NCBI GenBank assembly: GCA_031308135.1
Contig: JAHLJT010008756.1
Location: 66,390,026-66,454,025, forward strand
Length of the DNA stretch: 64,000 nt
DNA from: Acheta domesticus
Taxonomy: Eukaryota; Arthropoda; Insecta; Orthoptera; Gryllidae
Reading direction: 5' to 3'
Below are positions 54,419 to 64,000 of the stretch, piece by piece. The translations under genes were made by a program, and so were the position numbers. The first letter of the stretch is position 1; every line of letters starts with the position of its first letter. The notes under the pieces were generated by a model that was not told the origin of the DNA, searched no databases, and worked only from the letters and a program-made list of their open reading frames with translations.

Positions 54419-57400
54419 ACAAAATAGTTGTCTTTTAATATTTATTTAGATTCGCATACGAAACGATTAATAGAGCAATTGCAAGAGTGGAAGTGAACAC
54501 AAATTAGACTGGGTTTGAGGAGTTTTAATCTCTTAAAAAATTATGGGGAAAAATATGGAAGTGTAAAGCAAATCCGGGAAAGAATTTACGTTTACTTAAT
54601 CATTTATAACTACATTTAATGTAGTTGTAGATGATTTTTCGGAAGAATTTTCGAACTAATTGAAAATGATCTTATGTTAGGATTAGAGAATTACCTAGAA
54701 GAACAACTTACAGGTGATCTTTGTGCATTATTGTGCCTATTAGCAAAAATCGTAAAAAGTGTAGCTTAACTAAACTTTAACTTTTCGCATCTTCAATGCC
54801 TTCAAGTATTTCTTACGACAATTATAATTTTTAAATTGCAATATTACAACTTCATATCCCATATGAAGGTAACATACAAAGCCATTGGATGTTGGAAATT
54901 TTTGAAGGCAAGTATAACATTATCAGCTACTACTATTCATTGGTATGTCCAATGCCAGATACTGTAAGAACATATTTGAATAAAGTTACGCATGAACGAA
55001 ATGAAGTATGAAATAAATTTTCTACACAAGGAGATACTTTTAATAGTTTACAGCGTCGGCGACGCCACATTCCACTATTTTAGAATATTGATTTAATACT
55101 CGTAACATTATCAAGTAGAATTGTCTTCAGGGAGCGCCAAAGGAGGTGTGAATCGTGAATGTGCTAAATTTTAAAAGTATACTTTCAGTATAATGGTTAT
55201 TTAAACAAAAGAAAGATTTTGAAGGTTTAGAAAATGCAACAAAAAATGTTTAAGTCCTATTTATGGTTATATTTTCATGTTTTTGGGGTCATAAATTCTT
55301 GCATATTTGTAACATTTTTGGGTCATATACATCCGGGACCTAGTTAACAGTATTCATGAATATAATCGGTATATCAAACGCGATCGATATATTAGTATTC
55401 ATGGATATATATCGAACGCATCGGCATTTCCCCGTGACTTTTAATGTCAGGGGTATTGTTGAAAATAAGATGGCATTACAGGGGTCTGTCAGGGGTATTG
55501 TTGAAAATAAGATGGCATTACAAAAAAGCCCTATATACGTGGCCTTGGTGTAGAGCAGTGCTTCAGTTCTTATTTGCACTGAGTATACAAGTAGCTCTGT
55601 CTCTTTCTTTCCGAAGCAAAACAAAGCCCAGTGCTGCCCTCATCGCCAGTTCTACACTCCGCTTGGTTGGTTTATATAAGTTTGAAAATGTCTTGTTTTT
55701 GTTTACTACAACACCCTACTTATCTCCCTTGTGAAAATGATGTTTTGATAAGTTCGGTGCACGGAAGTAATTTTACTTTTGTTCAACATTTATAGAAAGC
55801 ACCTTATTTTGAGTATAGATTTGCGAGTATCCGTGGTCACTGGTGTCCGACGAAAACTGATAATCCATAGTTTATTTAATAAGGACCGAGTACAAATATT
55901 TGCTAAAGAATAGTGTCCACTGTCAACATACATATTACATAGAACAATAAAATCGCCAAACATTGACATTCGTGTCGGTCGTCGTGTGTCGTTCGTCATT
56001 GACACTCACTTTTAGTTGTCCCTCAATGTTTACGGAAAATGTGATCATTATATTTGTTTGTTTTATGTAATTTGTATGTTGACAGTGAACACAATGTTTT
56101 GCCAAATGTTTTTGCTCGATCCTCATCAAATAAAGTATGGATTATCACTTTTCGTACTCGGGGTAATCTCGGACCCCAAGGGCCACTGATACTCATAAGG
56201 CTATATACAAAATAAGATTAGTAAAGGTATAGAATGTTCCTGTTGGTTTTTTTGCATAAAAAATATAAATACATATTGTTGATAAATGTTGAACAAAATA
56301 GAATTACTACCTTGCATTGAACACAATTTTTACAAGAAAGATAACTAGGGCCTTGTCGTAAAAAAAAAGAAATTTTCAAGCCTATAACAAAAAAATGGTT
56401 AATTTTTCAACAAAATCCTATATAAACTTTTTTGTAGGGAAGTTTACTTTAATTTTGTTCAGAACATAGGTTTCCTTGGGATTGACAGTTATAGAGATAT
56501 CTGCAAAAAACATCAAAAAAGCATCTTGCAACGGCCACCCCGAGTGCGGCTCAGCCCCCCTAAACTTCAGGAGTTTTTAATATTTTATGCAGTAGATACT
56601 AACAAACAATAATGATAAGTTCCAAAACTCCAAAACAAGATTTTTTTCCTTTGATCGCCATTTTTTGGTCTAATTTAACTGAGCCATTTATAGTTTTGCA
56701 TGCACCACGTCCGTTTCTTGAAGTTTTTACCCTTCAGAGGACTTCCAACCCCTCGGCCCAAAGGCTTTAGGGATTGGAAGTCGCCCCAAGGGGCAAAATA
56801 TCTACCTAAGGCTCTAGATACCTAAATAATTATTACTTTATTTTTATTTGATACAATTCAAACTGCTTGTCTATTAATTGGTAAAATTTGTTTGTAAATT
56901 AATGCATTGATTAATGAAGTTTATAAAATTGTTTTTAATTACCATGTATCATGCTAACAACACCTGCAAATCAGAGCACTCCTATTTCCAAAACCTTGTA
57001 GACGTTCACGCATGGCCATCTTGTGACATCGGCGTACTAAACGATGTTATGAAATAGCTAGACTCAAAGACTTCCAGGAGCCTATGAGCAAGCTTACTTG
57101 TTGGTGACCAAAGTTCCTCTGTTCGGTGTTAAAGTTTTTTCGTTGGTACTGAGCAACGAGAACAGTCATGTGTCGTATAGTTGTGACGAAGAGGACCCTG
57201 CAACATCTGTTCCACCCACATACGTAATGCATACATGTGCACCGGCGACGCCACTCAGAAATCTCTCTTGCATTCCACCCACATTTGGCGGAACGGACGT
57301 TACTCACTCCTGAATATTTGTGACGCCACGAGTTCGAATGTTTCTACACTGAAACATAGGGTTTCTCAAAACAACGTGGTTCACTATTTTTCTTTTACTC

Positions 57401-57504
57401 CATTAGGTCATGGTAAAATTCATCATTTCCTCTCGTAAGCGAAGACTCTGCTGCCGGAGTCAATGAAGTCTTGGCATTTGCCTCCACAGCGCGCCCACCC
57501 GGGT
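54419..57504. other. Non-coding apart from a short tandem duplication
   Basis: AT-rich. Between 56510 and 56820 there is a GC-richer patch with a 9-bp hairpin (GACTTCCAA 56740-56748 with TTGGAAGTC 56774-56782) that may be a piece of an unknown repeat. The frames at 57047-57313 on both strands have no motif. Confidence 0.4.
55445..55522 (+). repeat. 42-bp tandem duplication
   Basis: TGTCAGGGGTATTGTTGAAA and the following 16 bases are repeated exactly, with a period of 42 bp. Confidence 0.9.
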
Positions 57505-58000
57505 GGTCGCGATTGCTATGGCCGTGTGCACAGTGACAGTCTCGGAAAGCAGGGATGTGGGTTTCAATCCCACAAGAGTCAGCATTTCCGCTGTTTATGA
57601 TATGACCCTTACCGGGAGGTCCTAGGTTCGAGTCCCGACAGTGACAGATTTTCGACATTAGCTGAATAAGTAGGTCGAATTCAGCCTCTATCTGGATTCT
57701 AGCGGCCCCCTGCTCCGATCGGCAGTTGTCTGTGGTTTCTCTAGTCAATGTCAGGCGAATGTCGGAGCAGTACCCTAAAACATGGCCACGGACCGCGCGC
57801 GACCTGTCCTATATTTTATTTGCCTTATTTTCTCCTCTTACACGCACAAACGTACACTTTCACACTAACACTTTCTACACTAACACTTTCCACTCCATCA
57901 CACATGTCGGGAGACCAGTCGGGGACTTAGACCTTGTCGTTGATGGGGCGGTGCCCTGCTGGGGAAGATACCTGGAGGTGGAACTTACATAAAGGAGGAG
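57505..58000 (+). repeat. SINE-like element with tandem tRNA-like heads
   Basis: Two B-box-like motifs occur, GTGGGTTTCAATCCCAC near 57558 and TAGGTTCGAGTCCCGAC near 57622, suggesting one tRNA-like head beside another. The body after 57645 matches 63570-63830 and 12692-12870: ACATTAGCTGAATAAGTAGG, TCTGGATTCTAGCGGC, GTCAGGCGAATGTCGGAGCA, CCGCGCGCGACCT, a CACACTAACACTTTC tract and GGGGCGGTGCCCTGCTGG. Confidence 0.7.
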
Positions 58001-58894
58001 GTCATTACCTCAAATCTGGAGGCACCGTCAGAATAAATTCAACAATATGGGGTTTATGGCAATTTTGAATTTTTTTAAAGGCAGCTCCTGGTAGTAGAGA
58101 TCGCTTTTTATGACCATCAAAGAACCGTTTAACTTTCGTTGCTATAGCCGATAGTCGTTATAAGCAATTTCGGGATTCGGAGGGGAGGAAGAGCGTCAAT
58201 AAACTATTGTATATAAACAGGAAATTTTAATTGCTTTTTCCCCACAATAAGGAAACATGAAAGTTACAATCGAAGTTAATATCGGTGCCGTAATTGGTTG
58301 TTAAAATATTTTCAGATGTAACTAGTCTTCTCCGTCTTTCCAATTTGTTTCAGCCCGATACATGCAATAGAAGCTGAGAACAAAAAATAAAAAATGAAAA
58401 TCACGTTTCTCGTTGTATCTCTGCAACACATTGCCTTAGAAGGCAATTGTTTTGGGAATCTGCTACATTTTGTATTCTCTTTCATATGAGTATCGCGATT
58501 ATTGATTTGGTTTGTAGGCACTTTTCACCCCTTTATACTTTTTATACTCTTTATAAATAGAGAGCCGATTTATATGCTTTTGCATATTTTTGTCTGTTGC
58601 TTCAGGGCATAGCTTAGTGAAATTTCTCGACATTTGTTTAGAATTGGATGCTATGTAGAATAATATGTTAGTTCATTTTTGTGCTTATTTGGGCACTTTT
58701 TTCTGTTGGTGTATATTCATGTAATTAGAGGAGCATGTTTTGCTTATTTCGTTAAAATAGTCTTACCTCAAAAACGTCTCATGTTTTCATTCGAATCTAG
58801 GCGTTCACGCATTAGCAAGCTTGACACAATTTACGTTTTTCTTCTTTTTTGTAGATAAAATATTGTGCAAATGTACGATATTTCTTGATATATC
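58001..58894. other. Non-coding, no feature seen
   Basis: AT-rich, frames under 70 codons. Confidence 0.4.
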
Positions 58895-59535
58895 GCAACG
58901 GCAAAATACCTAGGAGTATTATTCGACAGACGACTCACATGGAGATCAAATATCATGCACAGAATAGCACTAGCCACTAGAAGAACACATCATTTATATC
59001 CCGTACTTAAGAAATCATCCCCACTTAAATTACACACATCTATGCATCTCTACCAAACAATAATATGACCAATATTATGTATTTCCAATCTGGGTCGCAG
59101 CATTCAAAACCAATATTCACAAAATCCACACGTTCCAAAATAATTACCTAAGAACAATCACAAAAGCACCCTGGTTTATCCCAAACTCTCACCTCCACCA
59201 AAAATTCGGTATCACCCACCATCACTCTACATTTCTTCCTTCTATCCAGAAAATTCTATAACAAAATTTCTCGAATACCTTCAGCTACCCATTTCAAACT
59301 ATGTAAACAGAACCCCCATCGTAAAAGTTTGAAAAGGAGAAGAGAATTTTTTGACCATTCTTAAGCATACTGGAAACGATTAGCATTTCCCTTAATATAA
59401 AATGCTACTAAATGAAATAACCATAAAAATCATGTCAACTTCCTGTATATATAAAAAATCCAACTACTGTTTCAGTCCTTCACGGCTGCTGAGAGCCACA
59501 GGCCAAGCAAGAATAAATTTTAAAAAAATTAATCA
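58895..59535 (+). pseudogene. Jockey-like LINE 3' end, 5'-truncated
   Basis: AKYLGVLFDRRLTWRSNIMH opens the fragment, the hallmark AKYLGV..D..LTW block after the polymerase palm. Then come HHLYPVLKKSSPLKL and a segment like LYQTII (family: Y...I.P...Y...VW) with stops, and a segment corresponding to the RTI...PW block. It ends with a short UTR (CGGCTGCTGAGAGCCACAGG) and a run of As near 59530. Many stops and frameshifts. 5' truncation at a point inside the polymerase is typical of dead LINE insertions. Confidence 0.75.
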
Positions 59536-59713
59536 GGCAGAAAAAAATTAAAGAAGTCTTACAATGTACTTCGCTATTTATTCAATTATTTCTCTCGAGA
59601 AGTTACCTAGGTAATATTACATTTGCACAAAAATATATCTTCTCATTCCAGAGATGCTTCTCCTGAATTTTATTAAGAAAGAATTATGCAGGGAATGAAA
59701 TTTTGTTAATTTT

Positions 59714-59838
59714 AAATGCATATTACAGTGCACGTTTCAAAATTGTAGGTCATAAATGCATATTACAATGCATATTTAAGAATTTTTAGGTCATAAATGC
59801 ATATTTTAAAATGGCATATTTCAAGATTTTTAGGTCAT
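59714..59838 (+). repeat. Three tandem units of 40-44 bp
   Basis: Each unit starts AAATGCATATT and ends TAGGTCAT. A related phrase, GGTCATAAATTCTTGCATAT, occurs singly near 55288, so this may be the end of a dispersed element. Confidence 0.85.
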
Positions 59839-59949
59839 AAAAATCCTCTCCCTAGTTATAATTAAAAAGTCAGGCTGTTATTAAGGCTAAATGTACCGAA
59901 AAAAACTTGTAGGAAAATTCAATAGATCGCAGCACCATCAGCAGGAATT

Positions 59950-60210
59950 TACTTTACCGATAACGTCTGAACAAATGATCCGATTTTCGATCTGTAAACG
60001 GCATTTGACTCCTGTTTATAATAGAATTTACGCTACGAAGCCCTTTTTCCAAAAAAACTAGCAGAAACTCGATTTTTAAAATTTTTCTCGTACTTCCGGG
60101 AACAATTTCAAAAATGTGGGCTTATAGCGCGATGGCGACACGCTTCCAGAATCCAACGCCGTGTCAAACATGCAAATCGGATAAATAGGAGCGACGGTAA
60201 GTGAAATTTC
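59950..60210 (+). repeat. Diverged direct repeat, copy 1 (pairs with 60720-60950)
   Basis: Shares with 60720-60950 an ordered set of blocks: CGATTTTTAAAATTTTT, a CTTGCGG/CTTCCGG motif, ATAGCGCG(A/C)TGGCGA, an AATC.AACGCC block and GAAATCGGATAAATAG-like text. Similarity is about two thirds. Confidence 0.55.
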
Positions 60211-60219
60211 GAAAAACAC

Positions 60220-60365
60220 CTCACCCCACTCCCCCTTCCCTTTCCCCTTCCGCGCCGGCGGGACATCCGCCCCTTGTGGGCCGGGCGGCGCGGCGAAGCC
60301 GGCACGGGCGAGCCGGCGCGGCGACGGGCTCTTGGCTGAACTTTCGGGGGCAGCAAGCCAGACAC
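60220..60365. other. Short GC-rich patch
   Basis: An abrupt GC-rich stretch of about 140 bp with several GGC/GCC runs lying between the two diverged direct repeats. Frames on both strands are open for 71-85 codons but have no motif. It could be the internal part of the repeat element that the flanking copies represent. Confidence 0.5.
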
Positions 60366-60719
60366 CCTGTCACTTCGTTGATGCTTCCGTCACTTCGCAT
60401 CCCAAGATATTTTTAACCCAAATATGAAACTAGTGATGCTGTAATAGGGGCAAACGGTCTCGTATCATCTTTAATAGTAGTATAAAACTATTATCTTATT
60501 CACATATTCCATCTACCTTCGAATACCATCATAAGAATGTCTGAGGTATCACTCAAAACACCGATCCCGCTTTGGTGCTGATTAAAAAAAAATGAACTAA
60601 TTGCGTAAATATCACCATATTCCATCTCCTCACATCGTATTTTAGATATATTTTACTTCTAAGATCTTCCATTACCATTTCACTACCAGAAAGAACAAGC
60701 GGAGATAACGCAAGAGCTC

Positions 60720-60950
60720 TTTTATCCTACGACTCGATTTATCATTTCAAAACGGCGTTTGTCACCTTGATAGAATTCACCTGGTTAATTCCCTCTTCCA
60801 AGAAAAACAGCCGAATCGAATTTTTAAAATGTTTTTATACTTGCGGACATATTTGAAAAAGTGGTAAAATAGCGCGCTGGCGAGATGCACCCTGAATCTA
60901 ACGCCATATCATACACTGAAATCGGATAAATAGACTTCTCTAGTCATTTA
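60720..60950 (+). repeat. Diverged direct repeat, copy 2
   Basis: Partner of 59950-60210, 760 bp downstream in the same orientation. The pair could be terminal direct repeats or two members of a dispersed family. Confidence 0.55.
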
Positions 60951-61639
60951 AAAAAATGATCTTCAGTAACGTCAAAATTCTGTTTCGCGGTACTGCTTGA
61001 CGATCTCATGGCTAAAGTCCGGATCTAATGTGATTACATATGTTTTGTCTTACTGTTCTCATTTTGTAATCTTGGCGAACTGTTGCAATCCTAACAAAAT
61101 ATTTAAATTTTTCGTTACAAATTTTATACTGTATTACGTATTTTACATATTTTGCTGATCATTTAATATCTACTTAACAGTATATTTATTATTTATTAAT
61201 TATTAAGATATTTTCACAAATCTACCAAATTTTCTTGAAATTATTTCCGAAAATATATTTAATTAATTTTGAAAAATAGTTTTTATTTAAATGTGTGTTT
61301 ATATTTTAGCAATGAGCGTATTTTGTCTAATACTAATTCAGAATTGCTGACATTCCTATGTGCTGCACATAAAGATTTCGAACAGAGTGCTTCAAAGATT
61401 TTCTGTTCGTCTCTGAGTTTTCTACGTGCATCTCTTTGTTTTCATTGCTGATAGAGAGAAATAAAAAAAACAGTAGGCAGAAAAAGTAGTTACTTTTAAA
61501 TTCGATATAATTAATATTTTATTAATGGAATTTCAAATTGTGAACATTTATTTTACTTTATCTCTCTTCTCAATCTTCATACGAAGAGAAAGTTATATCC
61601 TGCGCAGGAAAACTCTCAAAGCCGAATCCTGGTAATGAA
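60951..61639. other. Non-coding, no feature seen
   Basis: AT-rich, nothing recognised. Confidence 0.4.
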
Positions 61640-61905
61640 AATGTGGATAAATCTTGTTGTTGTATAGCAAATTACTTCCTGTAACTCGTGGTGTAGCCAG
61701 AATCCATGTTTTGTGGGTCCTTAATACCGAAAAATTGATTGACGGAAAAACGTCCGTCAGTCTCTCTGGTGTATGTGAACAGCATTAGCGTTTACACTGC
61801 GTACAAATTTTTCCAAACTGGAAAAAAAAACTGCTGTCGATCTACTGTCAGTCGAAGCTCTGCAATTTTCAAAAACGTGCATTAGTTTTTGGAGATACAT
61901 TACAC
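61640..61905 (+). repeat. Dispersed repeat family copy (unexpanded core)
   Basis: Matches the minus strand of 1-1275: ACTCGTGGTGTAGCCAGAAT, TTGTGGGTCCTTAATACCGA, an AACGTCCGTCAGTCTCTCTG core, GTATGTGAACAGCATTAGCG, then AGTCGAAGCTCTGCAATTTT and TTAGTTTTTGGAGATA. Confidence 0.75.
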
Positions 61906-63089
61906 GAATCCCCCCGGATATTTTAAGTAATTGCTCAAATATGGCTCCTAATTTTTTCTTTATATTTCTCGTAAAAATGGAATAAAATACACATGGCTTA
62001 GGTCCGATTTCACTGATAACTGAATTTTCGAAAATTGCAAAAGATTGAATTTTTTCGGCGTTTCCTACAATTACAATATTGACGATCGAGACTTTTCCTT
62101 TCTAAGAAATTTGTTGTACATAATTAGTTCTTTCATTAAGGTCATGAATTTTTTTAAAACAATTTTGGTAGTTTTGGCGCAATCTTGTGTGCAATATATG
62201 CAACTTTAAACGATAACAAAGCAAGGTTTTTTTGAAAATCGGCTCCATTTTTTTCCTTTAAACTATTGGTAGGGATATTGCGAAATATACTTTAAGAGAT
62301 GACATAAACGCTATTTTGCTCTATTCTTTTGTTTTTGCGAAAATAACACAAATGAAACTTTTTGAATAGCATGTCACGTCGTTTATATTTACATTATCGG
62401 CGATTTGTTCACATTATTAGATTTATGAGCACACGTGCTTTAAATTATACAAGTATCATTTAAAGTTTTTCGAAAACTAAAAATTTTTTTTGAAATGAAC
62501 TCGAAATTTCGCATTTTTAGAAACGCTCAAACGGCAATTTTTTTCTGAAAAAGGTTCCAAATTTTTTGTTCAAAGTTTTTGTACTTATAGTGCGAAATGC
62601 ACTGTCTAAGGAAACAAAAAAGGTTTTGTTGTATTATTTTGTTGTTGTTTTTCTTCAAAATTTACACAAATGTATTTTTTAAATATTTCGCCTGCCTTGT
62701 ATGCACATTTGCAGCGATTCATAAACATTATTGCATTTGTGAATGGAAGAGCTTAAAATATCTTAAAATAAATTTTAAAAAAACAACTCAAAGATTCCTG
62801 TGAAAAAGGGCTTCATATTTCGCATTGACACAGATGCTTAAACACCCTTTTCTTAAAAACGGTTTCAAGTTTATGAATGAAAATTGTTGTAAAGGACAAG
62901 ATTTCAGTCTTCTTTAATATTCTAAAAGCAATATTTTGAATCTACCATTAGGAAACCGAAAAATTGAAAAAACCTAAAAATATGATGGGTGCTTTAAATG
63001 GCTGGTGGCAAGATGGGGCAAGGCCATAAATCTAGCCCATGCCAACAAAATAGTAAATTTTACTTCGACAAAGCCCGAATAGCTGGCTG
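61906..63089. other. Non-coding, possibly extended repeat tail
   Basis: AT-rich with recurring phrases such as TTTTTGAAA and AAATTTTTTGTT; possibly the decayed continuation of the repeat at 61640, but I cannot align it to the other copies. Confidence 0.35.
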
Positions 63090-63470
63090 AGACTATGGGA
63101 AATTGAAAACTAATACGGGAAAATCTGTGCCATTCTGTAGCACCACTAGTTACTTTCTCGTGTTAATTACACAAAGTTATGTAATGCTGCGGAAAATCTA
63201 TTTCGAGATTATAACGGAAGTACTCGTTTTGGGGTCCCCTGATACCGAAAGGGTGTATGTGTGTTTTGACTTTTTAACGTCCGTTCGTCCGTCCATCTGT
63301 CTGTGTCTGCCTGTCTGGGCGTATGTGAACACCACTAGCGCCTAAACTATGTGTAGAATTTTTGCTCAACTGAATCTGATCTGAGTCGAAGTTCTGCGAT
63401 TTTTAAAAACATTCATTAATTTTTGGAGATACTTTATATTAAGACCCAGGGACATTTTCAACATTTTCTC
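63090..63470 (+). repeat. Dispersed repeat family copy with short GTCC/GTCT core
   Basis: Contains TTATGTAATGCTGCGGAAAA, GGGGTCCCCTGATACCGAAA, a core AACGTCCGTTCGTCCGTCCA followed by several CTGT/CTGC units, GGCGTATGTGAACACCACTA, GAGTCGAAGTTCTGCGATTT and TTAATTTTTGGAGATA. This is the most complete unexpanded copy in the window and shows the ancestral core from which the minisatellite at 106-1091 could have grown. Confidence 0.8.
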
Positions 63471-63479
63471 AAAAATGTC

Positions 63480-64000
63480 AACCAGGATAGGTGGCTCAGT
63501 GCATCAACTGATGTCACTGCAATGCCTCTGACCGAGAGGTGCTAGGATCAAGTCCCGATTGTGGCAGAATTTTCAACACTAGCTTGTCAGTTAGATGTAG
63601 AATTCAACCGATGTCTGGAGGAAAATTCTAGCGACCGGCTGCTCTGATTGGAAGTTTTCCGTGGTTTCTCCGATCAACATCAAACGAATGCCGGAGCAAT
63701 ACCTTAACAAACGTACCGCGCGCGATATTTCCTTCCTCTTCCTTGTCCTATCTTCATTCACACACACACACACACACTAACTTGCACAACACTACCATAT
63801 ATGCTGGGAGACCAATGGGAGGATTGGAATTTGTCCCGGCTGTGGGCCGTGCACTGCTGGTGGGAGATGCCTTGTTAAGAAAGAACCCGGCAAGCCGACA
63901 GGTAAATCGGTCGGTGATTTAGAGCTTGTCCCGGCTGGGGTGGTGCCCCGCTGGTGGCAGATACCTGGTTGGGAAGCCCCGCTAGTGGACGGAAAGTCGG
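63480..64000 (+). repeat. SINE-like element, head plus body with internal duplication
   Basis: Head: ATAGGTGGCTCAGTGCATCA and TAGGATCAAGTCCCGAT (A- and B-box-like). Body as in 57645-58000, with a (CA)n tract at 63756-63776. The 3' part contains two tandem units of about 95 bp, from TTTGTCCCGGCTGTGGGCCG (63824) and from AGCTTGTCCCGGCTGGGGTG (63922), each followed by GAGATGCC/AGATACC and a CCGGCAAGCC/CCCCGCTAGT end. The window ends inside it. Confidence 0.75.

Noticed and set aside
56740..56782. Short hairpin as a terminator or structured RNA
   Set aside because: A 9-bp stem in AT-rich eukaryotic DNA has no clear context; may be part of an unknown repeat.

Overview
The window is nuclear DNA from an arthropod, most likely an insect with a large, AT-rich, repeat-dense genome. 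Reasons: almost all recognisable coding sequence belongs to eukaryotic mobile elements (LINEs, Tc1/mariner-type and Crypton-like transposases, tRNA- and 5S-derived SINEs). Microsatellites such as (AAT)n, (AT)n and (GT)n are common. The one host-like gene has an arthropod-style TATA plus TCAGTT promoter. The species cannot be named from sequence alone, and there is no prokaryotic signal (no operons, ribosome binding sites or CRISPR).

Layout. 1-1275: a dispersed repeat copy (minus strand) containing a ~1 kb GGGCGGAC/GTAC minisatellite. 2608-5619: a DNA transposon with short terminal inverted repeats and a duplicated right end. 8578-9384: a compact gene on the minus strand for a secreted PDGF/VEGF-like cystine-knot factor with a readable core promoter, inside a CpG-rich island. 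12.7-18.1 kb: repeat remnants, a frameshifted transposon-associated ORF and a 5S rRNA-like sequence. 20929-23534: a large inverted repeat carrying a Crypton-like recombinase N-terminus in both arms, next to a Tc1 remnant. 27.65-30.18 kb: a three-level nest, in which a mariner-type transposase is split by a LINE 3' end, itself split by a palindromic element placed exactly between AAA and TTT.

35384-40863 is the best preserved element: a full-length I-like LINE of about 5.48 kb with perfect 12-bp target-site duplications, ORF1 (one CCHC knuckle), ORF2 (endonuclease plus reverse transcriptase) joined by an ATGA stop/start overlap, and a single in-frame TGA that cuts off a degenerate RNase H/CCHC tail. 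42.8-46.96 kb holds LINE fragments, including two head-to-tail 3' ends of a LINE with a restriction-like endonuclease, each bounded by (ATT)n tracts. 49.9-64 kb is SINE copies, a 341-bp palindromic MITE, a Jockey-like LINE end and three more copies of the repeat family that gave rise to the minisatellite.

Apart from the growth-factor gene, nothing here looks like a conserved host gene; the long stretches noted as empty are AT-rich non-coding DNA in which I see no supportable feature. All homology calls are from memory of family motifs, without database searches.
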